Source: Pacificimonas sp036351775 | GTDB taxonomy: Bacteria > Pseudomonadota > Alphaproteobacteria > Sphingomonadales > Sphingomonadaceae | Reading direction: 5' to 3' | DNA length: 64,000 nt | NCBI GenBank assembly: GCA_036351775.1 | Contig: JAZBPX010000023.1 | Span: 62,001-126,000, forward strand | Shown here: piece by piece, positions 51,558 to 60,875 of the stretch | Layout of the letters: each line of letters starts with the position of its first letter | How positions within the stretch are numbered: the stretch's first letter is position 1 | Translations under genes and position numbers: made by a program | The notes under the pieces: model-generated | What the model saw: only the letters and a program-made list of their open reading frames with translations | What the model was told of the DNA's origin: nothing | The model's database searches: none

Positions 51558-52768
51558 TGCAGCGGCTGACAGTCCTCGACAACGGCCTGCGCGTCGTCAC
51601 GCGGCACATGCCGAGCGTGGAGACGGTCGCGGTCGGCCTTCACTGCGATACCGGTTCCCGTCGGGAAGCGGCCCGTGAGAACGGCCTCGCCCACCTCTAC
51701 GAGCATATGGTGTTCAAGGGTGCAGGCGGGCGGTCGGCGCGCGCGCTGGCCGAGACCGTCGAGGATGCCGGCGGCGACCTCAACGCGATGACCGGGCGAG
51801 AGGGAACGGTCTTTTCGGCGCGGCTTCTGGCGGGCGACCTCGATCTCGGTCTGGACCTAATCGCCGACATGATCCGCGACCCGCATTTCGATGGCACCGA
51901 GCTGGAGCGCGAGAAGCAGGTGATCCTGCAGGAACTGGCGGAGGTGAACGACAATCCGAGCGATCTGGTGTTCGATGATCTGCAGGCCGCCGCTTTCCCG
52001 GCCCAGCCGCTCGGCACTTCGATCCTCGGCACGGCGGAATCGCTCGCGGGCCTGACCCGCGACGACCTGATCGCCTGGCGCGACACGCATTATGCGCCGG
52101 ACTCGCTCATCATTGTCGCTGCAGGCGCGCTGGAGCATGACGAGCTCGCCGCCCATGCGGAGCGGCGGTTTGGCGATTTGAAGCCCGCCCCGCGCCCGGC
52201 GCTCGATCCGGCGCGCTGGACCATCGGCCGCCAGGAACGCCGCCGCGAGACGGAGCAGGTTCATCTGACCCTCGGCTGGCAGGGCCCGGGCGTGTACGAC
52301 GACAACCTGTTCGCCGCGCGCATCTTCGCCGAAGCGGTCGGCGGCGGCATGGCCTCTCGCCTGTTTCAGGAACTGCGGGAGGAGCGCGGCCTCGCCTACA
52401 CCGTCTATGCCAGCCACGCGCCCTTCTCCGACACCGGCCTGTTCACGGTCTATGCCGCAACCGCGCCCGGTGACGCCGCCGAGACCCGCGACCTGATCCG
52501 CAGCGTCCTGACGGAGGCGGCCGAAACGCTGGACGAGCGTGAACTGTCGCGCGCACGGGCGCTGTCCAAATCCGGCCTGCTGATGGCGCTGGAAAGCTGC
52601 GAGGGACAGGCAAGTTACGCCGCGCGGCAGCTGCTCGTCCATGGCCGCCTCGTAGAACCGGCGGAGGTGGTCGAGGAACTGGATGCCCTGACGCTGGACG
52701 AGGTCCGGGCGGCGGGCGCGGCGCTGATTGCAGGTGAGCCTGCCGAAGCGCGCATCGGCGCAATCTGA
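51557..52768 (+). CDS. M16 family zinc metallopeptidase (processing-peptidase-like)
   Basis: A 403-aa pitrilysin-family protein, the size of bacterial relatives of mitochondrial processing peptidase. The inverse zinc motif HLYEH is at residues 46-50 (H46, E49, H50). The third ligand Glu lies in the EREKQVILQELAEV helix near 125. A C-terminal inactive-type half domain follows (GLAYTVYASHAPFSDTGLFTVYAAT). It probably degrades or processes peptides. It begins inside the thrC stop and ends two bases before the methyltransferase gene. Confidence 0.9.
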   Translation: MQRLTVLDNGLRVVTRHMPSVETVAVGLHCDTGSRREAARENGLAHLYEHMVFKGAGGRSARALAETVEDAGGDLNAMTGREGTVFSARLLAGDLDLGLDLIADMIRDPHFDGTELEREKQVILQELAEVNDNPSDLVFDDLQAAAFPAQPLGTSILGTAESLAGLTRDDLIAWRDTHYAPDSLIIVAAGALEHDELAAHAERRFGDLKPAPRPALDPARWTIGRQERRRETEQVHLTLGWQGPGVYDDNLFAARIFAEAVGGGMASRLFQELREERGLAYTVYASHAPFSDTGLFTVYAATAPGDAAETRDLIRSVLTEAAETLDERELSRARALSKSGLLMALESCEGQASYAARQLLVHGRLVEPAEVVEELDALTLDEVRAAGAALIAGEPAEARIGAI

Positions 52769-52770
52769 CG

Positions 52771-53631
52771 ATGCTGACGACAATCGTCACGGAGCCGTGG
52801 GCCGATTACGGCCTCGTCGATTCGGGTGGCGGGCGAAAGCTGGAGCGCTACGGCCCCTACCGCTTCATCCGCCCCGAGCCGCAGGCACTGTGGGAACCCG
52901 CCAGCGCTGACTGGCAGGCGGACGGCGAGTTCGTGCCCGGCGCGGATGCCGAGGGCGGCGGGCGCTGGCAGCTTGAGAAGACCGTTCCGGAAAGCTGGCC
53001 GCTTTCGCGCGGGCCGGTGCGCTTCCAAGCGGCCAACACGCCCTTCCGCCACCTCGCCTTCTTCCCCGACATGGCCCCGCAATGGGACTGGATGCGGGAC
53101 CGCACGGGCGCGGACGACGAGATCATGAACCTGTTCGGCTATACCGGCGTCGGCACGCTGCTCCTGGCGGACAAGGGCGCGAAGCTGACCCATGTCGATG
53201 CGTCTAAGAAGGCCGTCGCCGCCGCGCGCGAGAACCAGACCCTGTCCGGCATGGGCGAGCGGCCCATTCGCTGGCTGGTTGAGGATGCGCTGAAATATGC
53301 GCAGCGCGAAGTGAAACGCGGCCGCCGTTATGACGGCATCCTGTTCGACCCGCCAAAGTTCGGACGCGGACCCAAGGGTGAGCGCTGGGACCTAGAAACC
53401 GGCCTGCCCGACCTCACCCGAACCCTCGCCGCACTGCTCGACGAGAAGTCGAACTATCTGGTCCTGACCGCCTACGCCGTCCGCATGAGCGCCCACGCGC
53501 TCGGCGAGCTGTTCCGTCAGGTGCTCGAGCCGCTAGGCGGCACCGTCGAAGCGGGCGAAATGTGCGTGCGCGAAGAGGCCCGCGGATTGCTGTTACCGAC
53601 GGCAATCTTCGCGCGCTGGTCGCGGAATTAG
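52771..53631 (+). CDS. RlmI-like class I SAM-dependent RNA methyltransferase
   Basis: A 286-aa protein. The Rossmann SAM motif is NLFGYTGVGTLLLADKGAKLTHVDASKKAV (about 118-150) and the catalytic-loop motif DPPKFGRG follows near 197. It resembles the catalytic domain of 23S rRNA cytosine methyltransferases RlmI/RlmL but lacks the N-terminal PUA domain. The target is unknown. Last gene of the presumed cox-thrC operon. An IS fragment follows 30 bases after its stop. Confidence 0.85.
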   Translation: MLTTIVTEPWADYGLVDSGGGRKLERYGPYRFIRPEPQALWEPASADWQADGEFVPGADAEGGGRWQLEKTVPESWPLSRGPVRFQAANTPFRHLAFFPDMAPQWDWMRDRTGADDEIMNLFGYTGVGTLLLADKGAKLTHVDASKKAVAAARENQTLSGMGERPIRWLVEDALKYAQREVKRGRRYDGILFDPPKFGRGPKGERWDLETGLPDLTRTLAALLDEKSNYLVLTAYAVRMSAHALGELFRQVLEPLGGTVEAGEMCVREEARGLLLPTAIFARWSRN

Positions 53632-53661
53632 TGTGAACCTCCCGCCAACCTCACCGAACTT

Positions 53662-53974
53662 GGGTCCAAACTCATTAGAGCCACCAGGTGATGAACGCGG
53701 CGATGGCGATGGTAGCCATGAAGGTTTTGATATTGCGGTCGAAGCGGGTAGCGACGCGTCGCCAGTCCTTGAAGCGGCAGAACATGCGCCCCCCGACATT
53801 GCGCTGGCGGTAGATTTTCCGGTCGTGCTCGATCTGGACCTTGCGGTTGGCCTTCGAGGGGATGACGGGCGTGGTGCCGCGCTCGATCGACCATAAGCGC
53901 AAGGCATTGCTGTCATGGTCTTTGTCCGCAACCAGACACGCCGACGGCGGGACGGCATTGATGGTCTGTATGGC
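53662..53974 (-). mobile_element. IS5-type insertion sequence fragment (copy 2)
   Basis: The right end of the same IS as at 18.5 kb. The terminal repeat GGGTCCAAACTCATTAG begins at 53662. The sequence from 53795 to 53974 is nearly identical to 18467-18646 of copy 1; the break at 53974 (TGGC followed by unrelated sequence) is where the rest of the element was lost. Copies 1 and 2 preserve complementary parts of the element. Confidence 0.8.
53675..53974 (-). pseudogene. IS5-family transposase, C-terminal fragment
   Basis: Contains the DDE-domain end: IQTINAVPPSACLVADK, ALRLWSIERGTTPVIPSKANRKV, the RKIYRQRNVGGRMFCRFKDWRRVATRFD block with the catalytic-Glu helix region, and MATIAIAAFITWWL at its natural stop (53675-53677). 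The N-terminal two-thirds are missing. Confidence 0.85.
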
Positions 53975-54000
53975 TATATTAGGGGACACCCTCGCAAACA

Positions 54001-54089
54001 GTCATCCCAGCGAAAGCTGGGATCCACGCTGTGACCGCCGCACCGGGTCCATCTCCTCCAGCATGGGTTCCAGCTTTCGCTGGAATGAC
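54001..54089. repeat. Paired palindromic repeat R9 (89 bp)
   Basis: Opens GTCATCCCAGCGAAAGCTGG and closes CCAGCTTTCGCTGGAATGAC, each half a palindrome with a changed stem (CCAGC instead of CCCGC). Both strands of the stem have changed together, so pairing is preserved. Exactly the length of R2. Confidence 0.88.
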
Positions 54090-54210
54090 TAGCTTGTTGG
54101 TTGGCGAAAGCCTCGCTCGGCCGCTCCCATTCGCGAACGATCCGTTAACCAAACTCTGCCACACCTCGCGGCCTACCAACGGGCGCAGTCAGGCGAGGGG
54201 ACGGACAGAC

Positions 54211-55755
54211 ATGAGCGGGGACTTACTGGCTGACGGCGGCGCGCTGCCGCCCGCACCTCCGCGCGCGAGGACCGCCGATACCTGGCTCGCGCGCAACACC
54301 GCGCTTGTCGCCAGCCTCTGCATCGTCGCCTTCGCGTTCCTGTTCCGCCTGCCGGACTACGGCAACCTGTTCGTCGACTTCGACGAGAAGCTGTACCTCC
54401 TCGTTGGCGACCGCATGGCGCAGGGCGAGCTGCCCTTTGTCGACATCTGGGACCGCAAGCCCTTCGGCCTGTTCTTCCTGTATTTCCTGATCCGCCTGCT
54501 CGGCGGCGAGGGGTTCCTCGAATACCAGCTCGTTGCCGCGGGGTTTGCCGGGCTGACAGGCGTTGTCATCTACCACATCGCGCGGCGCTTCGCGGGTGTG
54601 CTGCCGTCCGTCGGCGCGGCCTGTCTCTACCTCGTCTACATGAAGCTGTTCTATTCCGCGGCGGGCCAGGCGGAAACCTTCTTCAATCTGTTCATGGCCG
54701 TCGCCGCACTGTTCGCCTTCCAGGCGCTCGAAACGACCAGCGTACGCCGCACCCTCTGGCTTGCGGCTGGCGCGATGCTGCTCTGCGGCGTGTCCCTACA
54801 GGTAAAATACACCGTCCTGCCGCAATGCCTGCTGCTGGGCCTCTTCTTCCTGTGGCGCCTGTGGAAGCTCAACGTCGCCCTCCCGCGCACCGTCGCTAGC
54901 GGCGCGGTCTTCGTTTTCCTGGGCCTCGTCCCGACCATCCTCGTCGGTCTGTTCTACCTAACCGTCGGGCATTTCGAAGCATTCTTCCACGCCAACTTCG
55001 TGTCGATCTTCGAGCGCGGCGCGCTGACCGGCGGTCTCGCCGATTTCTTCAAGTCGTACCTGATGGTGTGCCTCTTCCCGCCCTTCCTCGCCGCCATCGT
55101 CGCGGTCATCCTGCGTTTTCAGCAGGGGACGCTCCTCGAGCCGAAATATGCGCTCCTCCTCCTGTGGTTCGCGGCGGGCTTTGCGGGCTTCAAGATGGTC
55201 GGCAACATCTACATCCACTATATCGTCCCCGCGACGATCCCGCTGGTTATCATCCTCGCGCCGCTGTTCGGCCGCCCGCGTGTAGGCCTGCCGATCTTCC
55301 TCGGCGTCTTCGGCTTCGCGGTGTACGTGACCCACTGGTGGGAGGCGTTCGACATGGCCGCCGAGCGCACGGCCGCCGTCGAGCGCATGACCGAACTCGC
55401 CGCGCCCTATCTTCAGGACAGCTGCCTCTACGTGTACGACGGTCCGACATCCGTTTACATGACGACGAAGTCCTGCATCCCGACCGTCTATGTCTACCCC
55501 GATCACCTCAACAACGACATGGAGCGCGAGGCGCTCGGTATCGACACGCTGGCGGAGGTGCGGCGCATCATGGACGCAAAGCCGGGCGTGGTGATGTGGG
55601 CCGACGAGCCGGTGGTGCCGCTTTGGAACCCGCTGACCGCCGGTCACATGGAAGCGCGGCTGGCCGCCGACTATCAACTGCTGGAGGCTGTCCCCCTCGT
55701 CCGCCGTAACATCCGCGTCTATGCGCGCAAGGAGCTGATAGCAGCGGGCCAATAG
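54211..55755 (+). CDS. Membrane glycosyltransferase, family 39-like (GT-C fold)
   Basis: A 514-aa protein with about ten membrane helices. After a 40-residue cytoplasmic N-terminus, the first periplasmic loop has the acidic FDEKLYLLVGDRMAQGELPFVDIWDRKPFG motif (residues about 55-85), as in ArnT/PMT-type lipid-linked sugar transferases. A soluble C-terminal part of about 130 residues follows. Donor and acceptor unknown. The start at ATG 54211 is preferred; upstream sequence in the frame is repeat R9. It stands alone and converges with the M48 gene. Confidence 0.75.
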   Translation: MSGDLLADGGALPPAPPRARTADTWLARNTALVASLCIVAFAFLFRLPDYGNLFVDFDEKLYLLVGDRMAQGELPFVDIWDRKPFGLFFLYFLIRLLGGEGFLEYQLVAAGFAGLTGVVIYHIARRFAGVLPSVGAACLYLVYMKLFYSAAGQAETFFNLFMAVAALFAFQALETTSVRRTLWLAAGAMLLCGVSLQVKYTVLPQCLLLGLFFLWRLWKLNVALPRTVASGAVFVFLGLVPTILVGLFYLTVGHFEAFFHANFVSIFERGALTGGLADFFKSYLMVCLFPPFLAAIVAVILRFQQGTLLEPKYALLLLWFAAGFAGFKMVGNIYIHYIVPATIPLVIILAPLFGRPRVGLPIFLGVFGFAVYVTHWWEAFDMAAERTAAVERMTELAAPYLQDSCLYVYDGPTSVYMTTKSCIPTVYVYPDHLNNDMEREALGIDTLAEVRRIMDAKPGVVMWADEPVVPLWNPLTAGHMEARLAADYQLLEAVPLVRRNIRVYARKELIAAGQ

Positions 55756-55770
55756 GCGGCGTCGCTCCTC

Positions 55771-57252
55771 CTAACCCTCGACCACGATCTTGACGCGGTC
55801 GCCGGGTCGGACGTCGCCGCCGTCTTCGAGGTCATTGAGGACGCGGAAGCGATCTTCCTGGAAGTTGTCGTAGGCCATGCGGCGGGACAGGCTGGCGACG
55901 GTATCCCCGCGGCCGACGGTGACGATATCAACGCGCTTGGGTTGAAGCTGCGCGGCTTCGCTTGCCGAGATCTTGCGGAAGCTCTGCGCCGTCGTGCTGA
56001 TGATGCTTCCGGCATTCGCATTTACCGGGCTGACGAATGCGAAATAATAGGTGCTGGTGGCGTCGAATTCATAGGCGACGACGGTGATGTCGACCTGGCC
56101 GTTCTGCGACGCAACGCGGGCCTGCTGCTGCGCGGCGCGCATGCCGTTGATGGTCGTCAGCTGCACCTGCGACGTCTGTGCGCGCTGTGCGGACTCGCCG
56201 AGGATGCCGGTCAATGCCTGCTGTGCGACTGTGGCGATCGGCGTACTCGCATCTTTTGCAGCGCCGGAGAACTGCACCTGGACCGGCGAGCTGCCGCTGG
56301 TCGCGGTCACGGCCCGCGCGGAGTTGTTCAGGTAAAATCCGCTTGGCACCTGAAAGGCGAGGCGGAGGGTCGGATGCACGAAGCTGTTGCCGCGCACGAA
56401 GCCCTGCTCCGGTGCATCGCCGTACAGCATGCCGTCGATGGCAGCGAAGAAATCAGCCTGGTTCTGGGCCAGCGCGCCGGGTTGCACGCCGGTTTCCGCA
56501 GCCTTGGCGATGGCGCGGCGAACACGGTCGTTCGACAGCGGGTGCGTGCGTGCCCAGGCCGGGATCTGGCTTGCCTCGCTGCGGCCGCGAACCTTGGCCA
56601 TGAGCGCCGCCTGGGCGCCGAGTGCGTCGAGAACATCAGCAGACTCAAAGGGGTCGTAACCAGCGCGGGTCATGTAAAGAATGCCGAGGTCATCGGACTG
56701 ATATTCCTGATCGCGCGAGTATTTCAGAGTCCATGCCTGACCGGCCTGCGTGGCGAGCTGCGCGACTTGGCCCGATCCGGTCAGAACGCCCGCGAGCACG
56801 CCGAGAAGGCTGGAGCCCAGCGCGGCGTTCTGGCGGCGCTTGCCATGATCGGCGGCCACATGGCCGATCTCATGCCCGATGACGGAGGCAAGCTCCGCTT
56901 CATTCTCCATCAGCGCGAGGAGACCGCGCGTCACGTAAGTGTAGCAGCCGGGAATGGCGAAGGCGTTGACAACGCTGGAATTCAGGAGCGTGACGGTGCA
57001 GTCGCTGCCATCGGTCGTAAGTCCCGACGCGATGGAGATGCGCGTGCCGATGCGCTCGACCATCTCGCTGCCGGGCCCATTGTAAGCGCCGCCAAACTCG
57101 GCGAGGATCTGCGGATGCGACTGAGCGCCCTGCTGCCGTTCCGACGCCGTGACCTGGCCGGGGTTGTTCGGGTCGAAGGTGCCCATGCAGCCCGCGATGG
57201 CGAGCGAACCGGCGATGGTCGCGGCGAGGGTGGTTTTCGATACTGAGGACAA
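55771..57252 (-). CDS. M48 family zinc metalloprotease lipoprotein with C-terminal LysM
   Basis: 493 aa. Lipoprotein signal with lipobox AIAGC (Cys22). The peptidase domain has HEIGH at 127-131 and the third ligand Glu in SRDQEYQSDDLG near 185. A beta-rich middle region (about 290-420) is followed by a LysM-like C-terminus (VGRGDTVASLSRRMAYDNFQEDRFRVLNDLEDGGDVRPGDRVKIV), which may bind peptidoglycan. It resembles BepA/LoiP-type quality-control proteases of the periplasm. No protein partner adjacent. All zinc ligands are present. Confidence 0.88.
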   Translation of the reverse strand: MSSVSKTTLAATIAGSLAIAGCMGTFDPNNPGQVTASERQQGAQSHPQILAEFGGAYNGPGSEMVERIGTRISIASGLTTDGSDCTVTLLNSSVVNAFAIPGCYTYVTRGLLALMENEAELASVIGHEIGHVAADHGKRRQNAALGSSLLGVLAGVLTGSGQVAQLATQAGQAWTLKYSRDQEYQSDDLGILYMTRAGYDPFESADVLDALGAQAALMAKVRGRSEASQIPAWARTHPLSNDRVRRAIAKAAETGVQPGALAQNQADFFAAIDGMLYGDAPEQGFVRGNSFVHPTLRLAFQVPSGFYLNNSARAVTATSGSSPVQVQFSGAAKDASTPIATVAQQALTGILGESAQRAQTSQVQLTTINGMRAAQQQARVASQNGQVDITVVAYEFDATSTYYFAFVSPVNANAGSIISTTAQSFRKISASEAAQLQPKRVDIVTVGRGDTVASLSRRMAYDNFQEDRFRVLNDLEDGGDVRPGDRVKIVVEG

Positions 57253-57355
57253 GGCGATATCTCCGGCGCGCGGCTGTTTCTCTTTCCCCGTTCAACCGAA
57301 TGGCGGCCATGTCAGTTCCGCGCAGCGATGACCCTCGGTTCTCCGTAGGGTTCCC

Positions 57356-57958
57356 TCAATCCTGCGCGGCGATCCAGCTGGCGATCTCTTCCGCCATGAG
57401 ATTTGCGGCGGCACTCAACGCGTCGGCGACGGCGGGACCGGACTGGCTGAACACCGGCTGGCGCGCCGTGAAGCTGCGGCTCGCGGCAAAACCGTCAACT
57501 GGCGTTGAAAGCACCGCGTCGTAGCGGATGACGACAGCCGCGCCGTCGCTGCCACTGACATCCAGCCCGAATTCGCGCAGGCTGCCCGACAGGCGATATT
57601 CGGGTACGACGGTCACGAGACCCTCGTCGATGACGGGGCGGCCGGTATCGGCTGCGATCACATCCATCAGCAGGCGCTGGAACAGGATATGCGGCTGCTC
57701 GATCCAGTTTGCAGCGCCGAGATATTGAACCTCTGTCCCGCTGGTCGTGACGGGGACGCGCAGGGTGCGCAGCTTGCCGGGAATTTCGGGCAGCGCGATC
57801 AACAGCGGCTGGCCAGAGGTATTGCCACTGGGCGCGCGCGCCGGATCGAGATTCAGAAGGCTTGGCAGAGCCTCGGAGTTGCCGCCGATCTGCACGATAG
57901 GGCCGCAGGCAGTCAGCGCGAGCCCAATGCCCGCAGCGAGGGTCAGGACGCGGATCAC
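57356..57958 (-). CDS. ABC-type transport auxiliary lipoprotein (PqiC-like)
   Basis: A 200-aa predicted lipoprotein: hydrophobic leader then LALTAC with Cys18. The domain matches the ABC-type transport auxiliary lipoprotein family that accompanies MCE transporters (IALPEIPGKLRTLRVPVTTSGTEVQYLGAANWIEQPHILFQRLL ... VDGFAASRSFTARQPV). It likely links the MCE tunnel to the outer membrane. It overlaps mlaD by ATGA (57955-57958) and is the last gene of the mla operon. Confidence 0.85.
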   Translation of the reverse strand: MIRVLTLAAGIGLALTACGPIVQIGGNSEALPSLLNLDPARAPSGNTSGQPLLIALPEIPGKLRTLRVPVTTSGTEVQYLGAANWIEQPHILFQRLLMDVIAADTGRPVIDEGLVTVVPEYRLSGSLREFGLDVSGSDGAAVVIRYDAVLSTPVDGFAASRSFTARQPVFSQSGPAVADALSAAANLMAEEIASWIAAQD

Positions 57959-58905
57959 TCGCTATCTCCGGGAACGTAAGTGGGCAGTGTGCGTCCGCCG
58001 AGCAGCGCGCCGGCGGGATCCTCGTCCAGCTTCGCGCTGATCGCGCCGAGGGAGGCGGAGGTGCGGCGAAGATCGCGGATCAGGAGGTTCACTTCCGGCA
58101 GGGTCTGCTGGTTGACCTGGCCGATGCTGCGATTGGCCGCGGCGGCGGCGGATTCGACCTCGGCAAGGGTCATGTCGGCCTGTTCGATGGTGGCCCGAAG
58201 GTCGCGCAGGAGCGGCTGGCCCTCGGTTTCGATCAGGGCAGCGGAGCTGTCAGCGAGACGCGCGACCGACGCGGTAGCCTGGTTGAGATTGGCCAGCACT
58301 TCGCGCGCCTCGGTCACGCTGGCGGAAATGTCGCCTTCGCGGGCGGCAAGGGCTCCGGTGACCTGTTCGGTGTTGGCAAGGATGCCAGAAATTGATTCAA
58401 GGTTCCTGTCGTCGAGGACAAGGCTGAGCCGTTCGGTCAGCGTCTGCACCTCGTCCAGCAGCTTCGGCGCGGCATTGAGGAGCGAGTCGAGTGTGCCGGG
58501 CGCTGTGGGAATGACCGGAACGCCGTAGTCACCGGGTGCCACAATGGGCGGATCGTTCTTCTCGGACCCATCCAGGCTGACGATCGCCACACCCGTGAAA
58601 CCGACGGAGGAAAGCGTGGCGCGCGTGCTCCTGAGGATCGGCGTATCCTCCTGCACCGAAATGCGGACGCGGACGAATTCCGGCGAGTCCGGCATGATCG
58701 AGATGGCGCGCACGCTGCCCACGGGGACGCCGGAATAATTCACGGCGCTGCCTGTCGCGAGGCCGGAGACGCTTTCGAAAAAGACGTCATATTCCTTCTC
58801 GCCGCCGGTATCGATGCGCGCGATCCACAGGATAAACGCGAACAGGGCGACGAACAGCACCAAAGCGATGGCACCGACAAGGATATGGTTTGAGCGGGTT
58901 TCCAT
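57955..58905 (-). CDS. mlaD: MCE-family lipid-transport protein MlaD
   Basis: A 316-aa periplasmic protein on an inner-membrane anchor. One N-terminal helix (HILVGAIALVLFVALFAFILWIA, about 7-29) is followed by the MCE domain (YDVFFESVSGLATGSAVNYSGVPVGSVRAI, about 38-68). A long helical tail (about 160-300) ending in a predicted coiled coil is longer than in E. coli MlaD and is closer to the PqiB/actinobacterial type. The start at 58905 is one base from the mlaF stop. It forms the hexameric channel for phospholipids. Confidence 0.92.
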   Translation of the reverse strand: METRSNHILVGAIALVLFVALFAFILWIARIDTGGEKEYDVFFESVSGLATGSAVNYSGVPVGSVRAISIMPDSPEFVRVRISVQEDTPILRSTRATLSSVGFTGVAIVSLDGSEKNDPPIVAPGDYGVPVIPTAPGTLDSLLNAAPKLLDEVQTLTERLSLVLDDRNLESISGILANTEQVTGALAAREGDISASVTEAREVLANLNQATASVARLADSSAALIETEGQPLLRDLRATIEQADMTLAEVESAAAAANRSIGQVNQQTLPEVNLLIRDLRRTSASLGAISAKLDEDPAGALLGGRTLPTYVPGDSE

Positions 58906-58906
58906 G

Positions 58907-59704
58907 TCAGCCGGTTCCTTGCGGACTTGGCGCGCTCGCCGCAAGGGCCGCGCGGCCGCGAGGCCCGCCGAAATATTCGTTGATCCAGGGGTGGTCGATC
59001 TTCTGCAGTTCTTCGAGCGTGTCGACCGCAAGGACGCGCTTGTCGGCAAGAACCGCGACCCGGTCGCAGATCGTGTAAAGCGTATCGAGATCGTGCGTAA
59101 TCAGGAACACGGTCAATCCGAGCGCGCGTTTCAGGTCAAGGATCAGCTGGTCGAACGCGGCAGCGCCAATGGGATCGAGACCGGCGGTCGGCTCATCGAG
59201 AAACAGGAGCAGCGGGTCGAGAGCGAGGGCGCGGGCGAGCGCGGCGCGTTTCCGCATTCCTCCGGACAGCTCGCTCGGATATTTCGGACCGGCGGAGGGT
59301 TCGAGCCCGGCAAGACCGATCTTGTACGCCGCGATTTCATCCATCAGTTCCGGCGTCATCTGAAAAAACTCGCGCATTGGAACCTGTATATTCTCGGCCA
59401 CGGTCAGGGTCGAGAACAGCGCGCCGTTCTGGAACAGGACGCCGAACCGGCGGCGGATGTCGAGCTCCTCCTTCTCCGCAAGGCCCGTCACCGGCTCGCC
59501 GAAGATGGAAACCTCACCGGCCGCGAAAGGCTGAAGGCCGAGGATGGAGCGCATCAAGACGGTCTTGCCCGATCCGGAACCGCCGACGACGCCAATGATC
59601 TCACCCCGGCGCACATCGAGATCGAGATGTTCATGCACGACCTGAGGCCCGAAGGCGTTTTTCAGGTCCTTTACCTCGATGATGGTTTCCATCCGGTCCG
59701 GCAT
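58907..59704 (-). CDS. mlaF: Phospholipid ABC transporter ATPase MlaF
   Basis: A 265-aa ATPase. Walker A GGSGSGKT near 41, the signature LSGGMRKRAALARALALDP near 142, Walker B LLLFLDEPTAGLDP near 162 and switch His in LITHDLDTLY. The signature SGGMRKR is typical of MlaF. The ATG at 59704 overlaps the mlaE TGA by one base. The C-terminus ends in an Ala/Pro-rich stretch of about 20 residues. Confidence 0.94.
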   Translation of the reverse strand: MPDRMETIIEVKDLKNAFGPQVVHEHLDLDVRRGEIIGVVGGSGSGKTVLMRSILGLQPFAAGEVSIFGEPVTGLAEKEELDIRRRFGVLFQNGALFSTLTVAENIQVPMREFFQMTPELMDEIAAYKIGLAGLEPSAGPKYPSELSGGMRKRAALARALALDPLLLFLDEPTAGLDPIGAAAFDQLILDLKRALGLTVFLITHDLDTLYTICDRVAVLADKRVLAVDTLEELQKIDHPWINEYFGGPRGRAALAASAPSPQGTG

Positions 59705-60831
59705 CAGACCCAGCCCAGCCAGGTAAAGAACACGGCGAAGAACGCGTCGAGCACGATCACGAGGAAAATGGCCTGCACGACCGCGGCGGTGGTGCGCCTG
59801 CCCACCTCCTCCGCATTGCCGGAAACCTGCATGCCCTGAAAGCAGCCCGTCACGGCAATGATCAGGCCGAAGACCGGCGCCTTGATCAGGCCGACCCAGA
59901 GGTCGGTAATCGGCACGACCTCCTGGATCCGCATGATGAACGTCGCGGGCGGGATCCCGAGCGACAGCCAGCTGATGAACATGCCGCCAAGAATGGCCAT
60001 GATCGATCCGTAAAAGGCCAGAAGCGGCATGGCGATAACGGCCGCAAGCAGGCGGGGGACAACGAGCACCTCGATCGGCGGCATGCCGATCGTGCGCATG
60101 GCGTCGATCTCCTCCGCCAGCTTCATGGACCCGATCTGCGCGGCAAAGGCGCTGCCGGACCGGCCCGCCACCATGATGGCCGTCATCAGCACGCCAAGCT
60201 CGCGGAAGGTGAGGCGGCCAACGAGGTTAATGACGAACACCTCCGCACCGAACTGGCGAAGCTGCACCGCGCCCTGCTGCGCGATCACGATGCCGACGAG
60301 GAAACTCATCAGGCCAATGATGCCCAGCGAGGAAACGCCGACCGCCTCCGCCTGTTTGAACATCGCCGCGCCGCGCAGCCGCCTTGGCCGCGCAATGACC
60401 TTGCCCAGCGCCAGCATCGTGACGCCAAGGAACGCCAGAAAAGCGCCAAGCTGCTTGAAGCCATCGCTGATCCAGCGCCCGACCCGTTCGAGAAGCGCGA
60501 GGAAACGCCCGGACTGTTCCGGGTGCATCCGGCAATCGCCGCACGCCTCGCCCACCTGCACCATCATGGCGCGCGCCCCGTCTTCCAGCCCGACAAGCGT
60601 CGTCTCGAACCCGCGTTCGCCGCGCTCCTGCTCCAGCCTGTGGAGCACCCACGCCCCGACGGTGTCGATCCGGCGCAGGCAGGTGAGGTCAACGGTCAGC
60701 GGCCGCGGGTCCGCCTCCATCTTCCGAAAGGTGGGCGAGTAGTCATCGGCGAAGCGGACGGTAAAGCGGCCTGCCACGGTCACGGTACGGCCGGAGATAT
60801 CGTCGCTGTCCTGAAGCTCTACACCGGCCAT
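59704..60831 (-). CDS. mlaE: Phospholipid ABC transporter permease MlaE with N-terminal STAS domain
   Basis: 375 aa. Residues about 1-110 are a STAS/MlaB-like domain (GRTVTVAGRFTVRFADD ... LTVDLTCLRRIDTVGAWVLHRLEQER), fused to the MlaE permease (about 130-375) with five or so helices and the signature QQGAVQLRQFGAEVFVINLVG ... AGRSGSAFAAQIGSMKLAEEIDAM. The fusion replaces a separate mlaB. The start at 60831 (MAGVELQD) is chosen because it begins at the STAS domain; the frame extends to 60957 but would overlap the upstream gene. First gene of the mla operon. Confidence 0.93.
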   Translation of the reverse strand: MAGVELQDSDDISGRTVTVAGRFTVRFADDYSPTFRKMEADPRPLTVDLTCLRRIDTVGAWVLHRLEQERGERGFETTLVGLEDGARAMMVQVGEACGDCRMHPEQSGRFLALLERVGRWISDGFKQLGAFLAFLGVTMLALGKVIARPRRLRGAAMFKQAEAVGVSSLGIIGLMSFLVGIVIAQQGAVQLRQFGAEVFVINLVGRLTFRELGVLMTAIMVAGRSGSAFAAQIGSMKLAEEIDAMRTIGMPPIEVLVVPRLLAAVIAMPLLAFYGSIMAILGGMFISWLSLGIPPATFIMRIQEVVPITDLWVGLIKAPVFGLIIAVTGCFQGMQVSGNAEEVGRRTTAAVVQAIFLVIVLDAFFAVFFTWLGWV

Positions 60832-60875
60832 TCTCAGCGTCTTAGCGGGCAGCCTCTCAGCCTGCCAGCTTTCGA

